Assembly (NCBI GenBank): GCA_902792435.1
Contig: CADAZN010000001.1
Location: 62,001 to 126,000, forward strand
Direction of reading: 5' to 3'
Length of the DNA: 64,000 bases
Source of the DNA: an uncultured Bacteroidales bacterium
GTDB lineage: Bacteria > Bacteroidota > Bacteroidia > Bacteroidales > Muribaculaceae
Positions 36,226 through 45,118 of the stretch are shown piece by piece. The notes beneath the pieces were generated by a model. It saw only the letters and a program-made list of their open reading frames with translations. It was not told the origin of the DNA and searched no databases. How positions within the stretch are numbered: the stretch's first letter is position 1; every line of letters begins with the position of its first letter. Made by a program: the position numbers and the translations under genes.

Positions 36226-38418
36226 ATGAAAAAAATCACTTTATTATTGATGGCTCTCATCGTGGCTATCACAGCTAGCGCTGAGCCTGCAAACCCTACT
36301 CCTATTACTGTTGAACAGCCCGACGGCACTAAGCTGCAACTCAAGCTCGTTGGTGATGAATTCTATCATTTCAACACCACAATTGATGGTTACACTATTG
36401 TCAATGTTAACGGGAAATGGGAGTATGCCATGAAAACAGGAAATCACCTTTCCTCAACAGGTATATTAGCTCATGACCCAGCTGCACGAACAGTTCAAGA
36501 GCAGCAATTATTGGCTACGACTACTAAGTATTTAGTCGATGAGCAAGGAACAAACAACGCCCAAAAAGCTCGTGCTAACCGTGATAAAAAGAATCAAGGC
36601 CAAAAAGAGCCTGTGGTAGACTATAGTAAGTTCCGTGGTCTAATTATTCTTATCAACTTTAATGACAGGCAGTTCTTGATGGATAACCCAAATGACTTCT
36701 ACAATCAACTCTGCAACACCGAGAACTATACCGGTTTTTATCACAGCGGCCGATTCCAACGATGCACCGGCAGTGTTCGTGATTATTATTATGACAACTC
36801 TATGGGCCAGTTTGACCCAGAATTTGATATCATAGGTCCCGTGGACCTTGACTTCTCGTGCTATGAGGGCAACAACAAGGCGAGGGAGATTTTCAAGGCT
36901 GCGCTTGATGCAGTTGATGACCAAGTAGATTTCTCACTATATGACGCCGACAGCGATGGCGAAATCGATATGGTGTTCTTCCTGGTTGCTGGCTACTCAT
37001 CAAGCTATAGCGGCAACAACAGTGGATACTTGTGGCCTCACATGAGTTACCTAATTGATTGGTGGTCAGGATGGCCACCACAACCATACATCTATGACGG
37101 TAAAGAAATGGGAACCTATGCCTCCTCCTGCGAGATTTATGGATGGGAATCTCAAGGAACAACTATGCCCAACGCCATTGGAACTATCTGCCATGAGTTT
37201 GGACACGTGCTGGGACTTCCTGACCTCTATGACACCGACTATGCTGAAAGTGGTGGCGAGAGCAACCACCCAGGAGATTGGGACGTTATGGCGGGAGGAA
37301 GCGGAAACAACTATGGACGCACGCCGGTTGGTTACAGTCTCTGGGAACGTATAGAATTGGGATTTGCCGAAACACCAACCGAGTTATCTTTAGGAAGCTT
37401 TACTCTAGAGGCTGTGAATAACAGCAATACAGGGTTCAGCATGCAGACCCCTAACGAAAATGAGTATTTCCTCTTCGAAAACCGACAGCCTTACAAATGG
37501 GATGCAGCTCTACCAGGACATGGTTTAGTGATTACGCGTATTGATTACAGCGATCAAGAGCCATGGTGGAACAACGAGGTAAACTGTAACCCTTCTCACA
37601 ATTACTACGAGCTCATTCGCGCATCAGGCAATAGCGCTACCGGCGTTCCTTTTCCAGGACAAAATAATGTAACTTATATCAACTCATCTTCCGACCCAGC
37701 ACTCGTCACCTGGGCTGGATTGACTTGTCCATTGGCACTTAGCAACATTACCGAAGCCAACAACATCATAACTTTTGATGTAGTAGTTGATGTGCCACCC
37801 GAAACGCTTGTCGAGGACTTCGAGGAAATTCAAACAGGGCTTCCTACAAATGCCACAAATGTACAAGGCAACTTCGCTACTTGGAACTTCCCAAAATCGG
37901 ATGTGGTGGAATATAATGGTGGGCATGCTGCTTCACTTCAGATGCCTGGTGGCATCGCTATGAATAGCGACATCAACGTTCAAGCAATAAAACTATCGCT
38001 GAATGCTATCAACACATCAACCACTGCATCAAAACTCCAGCTCTACTATTCAATAGATCAAGGTGCAACTTGGAACTCAATAGGAGTTGAGACTGTAGCA
38101 GCAACATCAAATGAGATTGTAACTTGGCGCATAAATCTTGACAAACAGCCAATGCGTTTTAAGATAAACCGCACCTCTGGAGCTAAGAACGTTAACTTGA
38201 TCATTGATGATATAACAATTCATTACATCGGTTCAAGTGAAACAACGCCAGGAGACGTTAATGGTGACGGAACTGTCACAGCTGCCGACGTGACAGCCCT
38301 ATATGACTTCTTGTTAAATAATGATTCTACCAACTTGTTAAATGGAGATCAAAATGGTGATGGAAATATAACAGCTGGTGATATAACGGCTGTCTATAGT
38401 ATCCTATTGGGGAATTAA
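36226..38418 (+). CDS. Secreted M6-type (immune inhibitor A-like) metalloprotease with C-terminal dockerin
   Basis: 730 residues. Signal peptide MKKITLLLMALIVAITASA. A propeptide-like region (about 25-115) leads to the M6 domain: LIILINFNDRQF, FYHSGRFQRCTGSVRDYYYDNSMGQF, and the zinc motif CHEFGHVLGLPDLYD (His323, Glu324, His327). LMAGGSGNNYGRTPVGYS-like DVMAGGSGNNYGRTP holds the Met-turn. A beta-rich region follows (about 530-665). Two dockerin loops close the protein, DVNGDGTVTAADV and DQNGDGNITAGD, each with a helix (YDFLL, YSILLG). It degrades extracellular protein by inference from the family. Same tail type as the proteins at 9122-14544. Confidence 0.93.
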   Translation: MKKITLLLMALIVAITASAEPANPTPITVEQPDGTKLQLKLVGDEFYHFNTTIDGYTIVNVNGKWEYAMKTGNHLSSTGILAHDPAARTVQEQQLLATTTKYLVDEQGTNNAQKARANRDKKNQGQKEPVVDYSKFRGLIILINFNDRQFLMDNPNDFYNQLCNTENYTGFYHSGRFQRCTGSVRDYYYDNSMGQFDPEFDIIGPVDLDFSCYEGNNKAREIFKAALDAVDDQVDFSLYDADSDGEIDMVFFLVAGYSSSYSGNNSGYLWPHMSYLIDWWSGWPPQPYIYDGKEMGTYASSCEIYGWESQGTTMPNAIGTICHEFGHVLGLPDLYDTDYAESGGESNHPGDWDVMAGGSGNNYGRTPVGYSLWERIELGFAETPTELSLGSFTLEAVNNSNTGFSMQTPNENEYFLFENRQPYKWDAALPGHGLVITRIDYSDQEPWWNNEVNCNPSHNYYELIRASGNSATGVPFPGQNNVTYINSSSDPALVTWAGLTCPLALSNITEANNIITFDVVVDVPPETLVEDFEEIQTGLPTNATNVQGNFATWNFPKSDVVEYNGGHAASLQMPGGIAMNSDINVQAIKLSLNAINTSTTASKLQLYYSIDQGATWNSIGVETVAATSNEIVTWRINLDKQPMRFKINRTSGAKNVNLIIDDITIHYIGSSETTPGDVNGDGTVTAADVTALYDFLLNNDSTNLLNGDQNGDGNITAGDITAVYSILLGN

Positions 38419-38438
38419 CTACAACACAAAATATGGCA

Positions 38439-38476
38439 AAAAGAGAACCAACACGTTAAAATGTTGGTTCTCTTTT
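38439..38476 (+). terminator. Bidirectional terminator between the M6 protease and HIT genes
   Basis: Perfect 15-bp stem, 38439-38453 with 38462-38476, 8-base loop, T-rich on both outgoing strands. Confidence 0.92.
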
Positions 38477-38495
38477 GACTAATGAGTAGCTAAAT

Positions 38496-38891
38496 TTACT
38501 TGAACTGCTCGTTAATTCTTTGGCATATCTCCTGCATCTCTTCGACAGGAAGTGTAAGCTTCTGCCTAAAGAAGTTCATGTCGGTTTCCTTTTGCATAGG
38601 CACCAGATGAACATGAGCATGAGGAACCTCAAGCCCCAGAACGGTAATACCCACCTTCACGCAAGGAATAGCAGCCTTGATAGCAGCAGCAACGCGTTTG
38701 GCAAAAACCATAAGTCCTGCGAGTTCATCGTCGCTGAGGTCAAATATGTAGTCCTCCTCACGCTTTGGAATAACTAGAGTGTGGCCAGGAGCCACTGGGT
38801 TGATGTCGAGAAAAGCATAGTAGTGCTCGTCTTCTGCAATCTTGTAGCTTGGAATTTCACCAGCTACAATTCTACTGAATATTGATGCCAT
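38496..38891 (-). CDS. HIT family nucleotide-binding hydrolase
   Basis: 131 residues, the length of HINT/PKCI-type proteins. Begins ASIFSRIVAGEIPSYKIAED, then AFLDINPVAPGHTLVIPKRE, and the catalytic histidine triad HAHVHLVPM near residue 97. It is expected to hydrolyse nucleoside phosphoramidates or similar adenylates; the true substrate is unknown. Fourteen bases after greA on the minus strand, a common Bacteroidota pairing, and ahead of a terminator. Confidence 0.95.
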   Translation of the reverse strand: MASIFSRIVAGEIPSYKIAEDEHYYAFLDINPVAPGHTLVIPKREEDYIFDLSDDELAGLMVFAKRVAAAIKAAIPCVKVGITVLGLEVPHAHVHLVPMQKETDMNFFRQKLTLPVEEMQEICQRINEQFK

Positions 38892-38905
38892 AACAAAAGG
38901 ATTAT

Positions 38906-39376
38906 TTAGATTGATATCTCAAGAATCTCAAACTTCATGGTTCCAGCTGGAGCCTGAATCTCTACAACATCACCAACCTTGTGATCAACAAGTCCTTTAG
39001 CAATGGGAGTTGTAATAGAAATCTTGCCTTCACGCAAGTTTGACTCTGTCTCAGTAACAATGGTATAGGTCATCTTGGCATTGTTAGCAACGTTCTTAAT
39101 GGTAACCTTTGTGAGAAGTTGTACCACGTCGGTGTTAATCTTGCTCTCATCAATAATGCGAGCTCCCGCTATTAAACTTTTTAGTTCAGCAATTTTTGCC
39201 TCAAGCATGCCCTGACGCTCGCGGGCGGCATCATACTCTGCATTCTCGCTCAAATCTCCTTTTTCACGAGCCTCTACAATAGCCTGTACTACTGCAGGAC
39301 GCTCCACATTTTCCAAATGAGCAAGTTCTTGCATTTTTTTGTCATAACCAGCTTTGGTCATATAGCTTATAGCCAT
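38906..39376 (-). CDS. greA: Transcription elongation factor GreA
   Basis: 156 residues. N-terminal coiled-coil (YDKKMQELAHLENVERPAVVQAIVEAREKGDLSENAEYDAARERQGML) with the acidic tip residues D and E in GDLSENAEY that stimulate RNA cleavage by polymerase. C-terminal FKBP-like domain with ISITTPIAKGLVDHKVGDVVEI. Rescues backtracked RNA polymerase. It has a promoter about 110-140 bases upstream. Confidence 0.96.
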   Translation of the reverse strand: MAISYMTKAGYDKKMQELAHLENVERPAVVQAIVEAREKGDLSENAEYDAARERQGMLEAKIAELKSLIAGARIIDESKINTDVVQLLTKVTIKNVANNAKMTYTIVTETESNLREGKISITTPIAKGLVDHKVGDVVEIQAPAGTMKFEILEISI

Positions 39377-39486
39377 GGTAATTCAATTTTAAATTTTACA
39401 GTTAAGAGTTTATAAAAAACAGATTAAAAACCGAAGAATCTCATGTTTAGTGAGACCCTCCGCTTTGTTCATTTTATTTTCTGGTG

Positions 39487-39518
39487 CAAAATTAGGTGGT
39501 TTATAAATAATGTGCAAA
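39487..39518 (-). promoter_or_regulatory. Promoter for greA-HIT
   Basis: On the minus strand TTTG (39515-39518), 20 bp, TAATTTTG (39487-39494). Leader of about 100 bases. Confidence 0.65.
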
Positions 39519-39630
39519 CAAATTATAAAATAGTTATTAACAATTCAGTTTTATTAACCAATACACTACCATTTGTAACAATATTAAGATAAAAAATAGA
39601 CAAAGAAGAAATGAATGTGCAACAAACTAA

Positions 39631-39670
39631 CAAAAAAAGAACTGATATATTCTTATTGAATTATCAGTTC
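39631..39670 (-). terminator. Terminator overlapping the dnaA stop codon
   Basis: GAACTGATA (39639-39647) pairs with TATCAGTTC (39662-39670), followed on the minus strand by TTTTTTTG. The first arm lies in the last codons of dnaA. Confidence 0.8.
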
Positions 39671-41056
39671 GTTTTCTATCATTTCCACTTCATGTCTAAA
39701 CTTCTTTTCTATTGAGAGCCTTTGCTCAATTTGCTTGCATGCATGAAGTACTGTTGCATGGTCACGAGATAGTTTCTGACCAATGTTAGTAGAAGATAAT
39801 TGTGTCGATTTTTTTGTAAGGTACATAACAAGTTGACGAGCATCGCTAATCTCTCGTTTTCGTGACTTGCCATATAACAGTGAAATGTCCAAATTATAGA
39901 ACCGTGCCACAGTTTCGGCTATTAGTTCAAATGACATTTGCTTTTTGTTGACCTTCACAGTGTTTCCAACTACCGACTGAGCTAGATTTATATCAATCTC
40001 ATGGTTCAGCATTGTGGCATGAGCTAACAATGCCACGACAATTCCTTCTAGGTCACGAACACTTTCCACTACATTATTAGCAATGAAATCAATTACGTCG
40101 TCACTTAGAGAAAGTCCATCTTGAGCAGCCTTCATTTGAAGTACGCCACGTCGAAGCTCATAGTCAGGCTTGTAAAGTTCTACTGTCATTCCCCACTTGA
40201 ATCGAGATATTAATCTTGGCACCATACCATCCATGTCGGAAGGCCTACGATCACTCGACATGATGAGCTGCTTTTGATTTTGATGCAAATGGTTGAATAT
40301 GTGGAAGAATGTGTTTTGTGTCGCCGTCTTACCAGCAAGTTCTTGAATATCATCAAGAATTAGGACATCTATACTCTGGTAGAAGCTAATAAAATCATTA
40401 ACTTTATTGCTCTTAACAGCTGTTGTATATTGCATCTCAAAAATGCGTGCTGTTGTATAAAGAACACGAGTACGAGGACGCAACTCCTTGATTTTAATAC
40501 CTATGGCTTGGATGAGATGAGTTTTTCCCACACCAGTTGGTCCAAAGACAAACATGGGGTTGAAGGTCTTACAATTAGGATCTTCAGCAATAGCTTTTCC
40601 AACGCTAACTGCAAGCTTGTTGCTCATGCTGCAACAATAATTCTCAAAGGTATAACGTGGATTTAGCTGAGGGTCAATATCATCAAGCTCGACTTCAGCA
40701 AAAGGATTTGCGGCCTGTTGTGCCTGTCGTGCTATAATGCTAGATAACTTAGTGCTGGAATTGTCATGGGCAACAGTAACCTTAGAACTTGGCGTATTTT
40801 CTATAATATTATATGTGTAGAAGAGTTTAACATCATTACCATACACACGCCTCAGAACTTTGCTGAATAAGTCGTAGTACTGCTGTTCAATTTGCTGAAC
40901 AAAGAACTGTGAAGGAAGCTTCAATGTGAGTTTATTATCCTCATAACTCACAGCGACAATAGGCTCAAACCAAGCATTGAATTGCTCGGTCGAGAGATTG
41001 TCACGGAGGATGTCGAGGCATTTACTCCACATTCGTATATTTTCGTCTTTGTTCAT
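39653..41056 (-). CDS. dnaA: Chromosomal replication initiator DnaA
   Basis: 467 residues. Domain I (MWSKCLDILRDNLSTEQFNAWFEPI), a short linker, and an AAA+ domain with Walker A GPTGVGKTH (about 171-178), Walker B LILDDIQ, and sensor motifs. Domain IV has the DNA-binding signature KLSRDHATVLHACKQIE. Complete. It binds DnaA boxes to open the origin. The neighbouring 403-base gap does not show convincing DnaA boxes, and no dnaN or gyrase genes adjoin, so origin location is not implied. Confidence 0.97.
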   Translation of the reverse strand: MNKDENIRMWSKCLDILRDNLSTEQFNAWFEPIVAVSYEDNKLTLKLPSQFFVQQIEQQYYDLFSKVLRRVYGNDVKLFYTYNIIENTPSSKVTVAHDNSSTKLSSIIARQAQQAANPFAEVELDDIDPQLNPRYTFENYCCSMSNKLAVSVGKAIAEDPNCKTFNPMFVFGPTGVGKTHLIQAIGIKIKELRPRTRVLYTTARIFEMQYTTAVKSNKVNDFISFYQSIDVLILDDIQELAGKTATQNTFFHIFNHLHQNQKQLIMSSDRRPSDMDGMVPRLISRFKWGMTVELYKPDYELRRGVLQMKAAQDGLSLSDDVIDFIANNVVESVRDLEGIVVALLAHATMLNHEIDINLAQSVVGNTVKVNKKQMSFELIAETVARFYNLDISLLYGKSRKREISDARQLVMYLTKKSTQLSSTNIGQKLSRDHATVLHACKQIEQRLSIEKKFRHEVEMIENELIIQ

Positions 41057-41459
41057 TGTAATTAATATGACTTCATTTACCCAGTAAGGGCTTGTTTTAG
41101 CAGTACAAATTTCTAACTATATTTTAAATAAAAAAATCGAAAAAAAATTTGTTTTTTTTGTTCCTAATTTAAGACTATTGATTCTCAACACATTAACGAT
41201 ATCGAGAGTTTTTTCTGCACTAGAAATATTATAGAATTCTATAATTCAACAAATTAACTATTGACAACATGCATAAATCAATATATATACAACTCTATCA
41301 TTTCATCAGTTGCTTTATATTGCACACATTGATGCAAAAAGCAATAAGATTTAAAATAAAATTATTTGGAATCGTTTTAAATAACGAGCCAGAATAGGCA
41401 TAAAAAGTTACAAAATATTGACTATGAGAAACATTGTGTTTATGCCCTATTGAAAGTGG
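41057..41459. other. AT-rich intergenic region upstream of dnaA
   Basis: 403 bases with many A/T runs and a long inverted repeat at its far end (41393-41451). I found no TTATCCACA-type DnaA box, no TAnnTTTG promoter on the minus strand and no ORF worth calling. It may carry the dnaA promoter or regulatory sites. Confidence 0.4.
41393..41451. repeat. Inverted repeat downstream of the MCE gene
   Basis: AATAGGCATAAA (41393-41404) and TTTATGCCCTATT (41439-41451) are inverted copies with one extra base, separated by 34 bases. It starts 9 bases after the MCE stop codon. No T-run, so a terminator role is uncertain. Confidence 0.55.
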
Positions 41460-42455
41460 TTAGAACACTTTGATAGTAACATATCGTTTTGGATTCGCTT
41501 TAATATCATTTAGCAATGAATCTAAACTCATAACTGCACCATTTGCGTTATCATATAGTTGACGATCGTTGAGTAGAAGTCCTATTGAGGAGTTACGGTC
41601 GTTAAGTTTTGACTTCAACTCAGTAGTCAGCCCTTTGAGTTCGGAAATAGTACTATTAAGTTCGTTTATTGTTGTCTCAAGTTTGTGAGTGGGAAGCTCA
41701 TTAACCTTGGTGTTGAGTGTACCTGTAAATGTGTTTAATCCGCCTGCCAATGAGTTGATGTGATTGTGAAGGTCGGTTACAGTACCATTAACATTTTTCT
41801 CAATTCCCACTACCCCATTCATGACTTCAGGAACACTGCCCTTAAGTCCACCTGAAAGCTGATTTAAATGACCAAGTAAAGTGTTAAGGTCCTGGGCACT
41901 TGTGTTAATCTTTGACACTATTTCATCAAACTGAGAAACAGATCCGCTGAGTGCTGGATTTGCAACTAAAGCATTTACATTACCAAGGATATCATTTACC
42001 TTTGGCATAATCTGATTTACTTGAGGCATAATATCCTGGCCAACCCTATCAAGAAGTCCTGATTTCGTGGCACTTGGAATCTCATCCCCCACTTTGTAAT
42101 ATGCTGTATTATTCGAGAGTTCAATAGAAAGAGATGCACCACCAAGAAGCTCTGAAGACATCATTACTGATGAACCAACCGGAATTTTCAGCTCATCGTC
42201 AAGACTCATCTTTACAGTGATCTTATTAGTCTTGTAATCATAGTTTAATTCCTTGATAAGTCCTACTTGGTATCCATTAACTGTAACTGGTGAAGAAACA
42301 TTCAGGCCATTGACATTGTCGAACTTTGTTATATAGTAATTAGCTGGTTCAAAAAGATTTGCTCCTTTAAGAAACTCAATGCCCCAATAAAGTAGCCCTA
42401 AACCAAGGACAACGACCAGAGCTATAATAACGTTTTTATTGAATATCGATTTCAT
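41460..42455 (-). CDS. MlaD/MCE family lipid-transport protein
   Basis: 331 residues. One N-terminal helix (VIIALVVVLGLGLLYWGIEFL), then the MCE domain (about 30-125: FEPANYYITKFDNVNGLNVSSPVTVNGYQVG...SSVMMSSELLGGASLSIEL). A long Asn/Leu-rich helical region with heptad spacing (about 150-300) probably forms a coiled coil or barrel across the periplasm. MlaD-type proteins move phospholipids between membranes with MlaE/MlaF; neither is adjacent here. Start 42455 (MKSIF) is chosen since the helix begins there. An element TAATTTTG (42488-42495, minus) lies 33 bases upstream. Confidence 0.88.
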   Translation of the reverse strand: MKSIFNKNVIIALVVVLGLGLLYWGIEFLKGANLFEPANYYITKFDNVNGLNVSSPVTVNGYQVGLIKELNYDYKTNKITVKMSLDDELKIPVGSSVMMSSELLGGASLSIELSNNTAYYKVGDEIPSATKSGLLDRVGQDIMPQVNQIMPKVNDILGNVNALVANPALSGSVSQFDEIVSKINTSAQDLNTLLGHLNQLSGGLKGSVPEVMNGVVGIEKNVNGTVTDLHNHINSLAGGLNTFTGTLNTKVNELPTHKLETTINELNSTISELKGLTTELKSKLNDRNSSIGLLLNDRQLYDNANGAVMSLDSLLNDIKANPKRYVTIKVF

Positions 42456-42642
42456 TGATTGCGATTGTGATAAAATTTTATAGTTTGCAAAATTATAAAA
42501 AAAAACCAAGAAATCACCATTCCACAATTATAAAAAACCATTAAATAAAGATTTTTTAATTATGTCGCAACTATGTGCAGAAATACTATATCACTGAAAT
42601 TCAGCGATACAAGCAACTTGTTATTTATTGATATCTTCTTAG

Positions 42643-43356
42643 TTATTGAGCAAAGTTTATTTTACCTTGGCCATTGATTTGCTTGATGTGATTACCCACT
42701 TTGCCTTTCATTGTAATACTTCCCGAGCCAGTGACACTACTCTTTGCCTCTTTAACATTCACACTATCAAATGCAACAGAACCTGTGCCCGTGACCTGAG
42801 TCATCAGCTTGACACATTTCAAGTCGGCAATTCTAACTGAACCTGAGCCCGTAACGTTAACATCAATACTATTGCTTGAAATCATATTACTAAAGCCCAC
42901 ATTTCCTGAACCAGTAAGCTTGATGTCAAAATGCGAAGCATCTATTGGACTTGAAGTCGAGAATGAGCCACCACCAGTAACCTTGACATTATGAAGATCT
43001 GGAGATGATACATATACCTTGACATCTTTCATAACATCAACACTGTCTTTAGCATTATTATCATTCTTTGAACATATATAAAGTTCATTTTCTTTGACAT
43101 AAACGACAAGACTGTTGAAAGCATCATTTGATGACTCCACTTTTACTGTGTAATTGTTTTCATGGTTATAGACAATTTGCATATCACCAACAACATTCAC
43201 ATCAACAAACTGTTTCATATTTGTGAGTTTGCCCACAACGGGGACTTGAGTTTGCTGTTCTTCATTATCATTGCTGACATTATTGTCGTTAACACTTACA
43301 CAGGCATACAAACATATCAAAAACGAGGCAAATACATAAAAGAATCTTTTTTTCAT
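42643..43356 (-). CDS. Lipoprotein with head-GIN (DUF2807) beta-helix domain
   Basis: 237 residues. Lipoprotein-type signal (FFYVFASFLICLYACVS). The rest is the DUF2807 fold: KQFVDVNVVGDMQIVYNHENNYTVKVES, then repeated V-T-G-(S/T)-G-S units (KVTGGGSFS, KLTGSGNVG, NVTGSGSVR, QVTGTGSVA, SVTGSGSIT), suggesting a small right-handed beta-helix. Function unknown; often adhesin-like or envelope-stress proteins. It starts 12 bases after the ettA stop, so probably read from the same transcript. Confidence 0.88.
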   Translation of the reverse strand: MKKRFFYVFASFLICLYACVSVNDNNVSNDNEEQQTQVPVVGKLTNMKQFVDVNVVGDMQIVYNHENNYTVKVESSNDAFNSLVVYVKENELYICSKNDNNAKDSVDVMKDVKVYVSSPDLHNVKVTGGGSFSTSSPIDASHFDIKLTGSGNVGFSNMISSNSIDVNVTGSGSVRIADLKCVKLMTQVTGTGSVAFDSVNVKEAKSSVTGSGSITMKGKVGNHIKQINGQGKINFAQ

Positions 43357-43368
43357 AATTGGATATAT

Positions 43369-45066
43369 TTAGTCGGTTGTTAACTTACGATAGCGCACTC
43401 GAGTAGGCTCCTCCTTGCCCAAACGCTTGAGTTTGTTCTCTTCATATTCGGAATAGGATCCCTCAAAAAAGAACACATTACTATCACCTTCAAAAGCAAG
43501 AATGTGAGTACAGATGCGATCTAAAAACCAACGGTCATGACTAATAACTACAGCACATCCGGCAAAGTCGTCAAGGCCCTCTTCAAGGGCACGCAAAGTG
43601 TTGACATCAATATCATTGGTGGGCTCATCTAAAAGAAGCACATTCCCCTCTTCTTTGAGAGCAAGAGCCAACTGCAAACGGTTGCGTTCACCACCACTAA
43701 GCACACCACATTTCTTTTGTTGGTCAACTCCTGAAAAATTAAATCGTGACAGATAGGCACGAGCATTAACGTCGCGCCCGCCCATACGCAACAACTCAAC
43801 ACCACCCGAAATAACCTCATAAACAGTCTTGTCGGGGTCTATGCTCGTGTGCTGCTGATCAACATATACGGCTTTAACTGTTTCTCCAACTTCAAAAGTG
43901 CCGCTATCTGGTTTCTCGAGCCCCATTATTAAACGGAACAGAGTTGTTTTACCAGCGCCATTGGGACCAATCACACCAACAATTCCATTTGGAGGCAACA
44001 TAAAGTTCAAGTCATCAAATAAAAGTTTTTCACCAAAAGACTTGGCAACATGTTGGGCCTCAATAACCTTATTGCCAAGACGAGGTCCGTTGGGAATAAA
44101 TATTTCAAGCTTTTCCTCTTTCTCCTTAACTGTCTCGTTAAGAAGTTTATCATAGCTATTAAGACGGGCTTTACCCTTAGCTTGGCGTGCTTTAGGAGCC
44201 ATGCGAACCCATTCCAACTCTCTTTGCAACGTTTTGCGACGCTTGCTCTCGGTCTTCTCCTCTTGTGCAAGACGTTGAGTTTTCTGTTCCAGCCAGCTGC
44301 TATAGTTTCCACGCCAGGGTATACCCTCTCCACGGTCCAACTCTAATATCCACCCTGCTACATGATCAAGAAAATATCGGTCATGAGTTACAGCAATAAC
44401 AGTTCCCTCATACTGCTGAAGATGCTGTTCCAACCAGTCAATTGACTCAGCATCAAGATGGTTAGTTGGCTCATCAAGCAACAGCACATCAGGTTTCTGA
44501 AGCAACAATCTGCACAATGCCACACGACGTCGCTCGCCACCACTCAAATGCTCTGTAAGTTCATCACCTTCGGGACAACGAAGAGCATCCATTGCACGCT
44601 CCAGACGACTATCAAGGTTCCAAGCATCGGTTGCATCTATAATGTCTTGCAACTCAGCCTGCCTGGCAAACAACTCATTCATCTTGTCTTCATTCTCATA
44701 ATATTCTGGCAACCCAAATTTTTGATTAATCTGCTCATATTCAGCAAGAGCATCGACAATGTGCTGAACACCTTCTTGGACAACCTCTTTAACGGTTTTA
44801 GTTGGATCCAATTGTGGATCTTGAGGCAGATAGCCCACACTATAACCTGGTGCAAACACAACTTCTCCTTGATATTGTTTCTCAATGCCAGCAATGATTT
44901 TCATCAATGTTGATTTACCCGCACCATTCAAGCCAATGATGCCAATCTTAGCACCATAGAAGAATGAAAGATAAATATTCTTCAATATTTGCTTTTGGTT
45001 TTGTTGGATTGTTTTACTCACTCCTACCATTGAGAAGATGATTTTCTTGTCGTCGACTGTTGCCAT
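43369..45066 (-). CDS. ettA: ABC-F protein, energy-dependent translational throttle EttA
   Basis: 565 residues, close to E. coli EttA (555). Two ABC domains: Walker A GLNGAGKST and GPNGAGKTT, signatures LSGGERRRVALCRLLL and LSGGERNRLQLALAL, Walker B LLLDEPTNHLD and LLLDEPTNDID. The linker with WLEQKTQRLAQEEKTESKRRKTLQRELEWVRMAPKARQAKGKARLN is the tRNA-contacting PtIM. No membrane domain. It gates the ribosome at the first peptide bond depending on ATP/ADP. Between holA (52 bases upstream) and the GIN gene. Confidence 0.95.
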   Translation of the reverse strand: MATVDDKKIIFSMVGVSKTIQQNQKQILKNIYLSFFYGAKIGIIGLNGAGKSTLMKIIAGIEKQYQGEVVFAPGYSVGYLPQDPQLDPTKTVKEVVQEGVQHIVDALAEYEQINQKFGLPEYYENEDKMNELFARQAELQDIIDATDAWNLDSRLERAMDALRCPEGDELTEHLSGGERRRVALCRLLLQKPDVLLLDEPTNHLDAESIDWLEQHLQQYEGTVIAVTHDRYFLDHVAGWILELDRGEGIPWRGNYSSWLEQKTQRLAQEEKTESKRRKTLQRELEWVRMAPKARQAKGKARLNSYDKLLNETVKEKEEKLEIFIPNGPRLGNKVIEAQHVAKSFGEKLLFDDLNFMLPPNGIVGVIGPNGAGKTTLFRLIMGLEKPDSGTFEVGETVKAVYVDQQHTSIDPDKTVYEVISGGVELLRMGGRDVNARAYLSRFNFSGVDQQKKCGVLSGGERNRLQLALALKEEGNVLLLDEPTNDIDVNTLRALEEGLDDFAGCAVVISHDRWFLDRICTHILAFEGDSNVFFFEGSYSEYEENKLKRLGKEEPTRVRYRKLTTD

Positions 45067-45118
45067 AATAGATTATGAAATATAGATTTAAATGTTGTTT
45101 ATCAATCACAAGGCCTCT

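Noticed and set aside
41057..41459. oriC next to dnaA
   Set aside because: AT-rich and adjacent to dnaA, but no clear cluster of DnaA boxes was found and dnaA is not a reliable origin marker in Bacteroidota.
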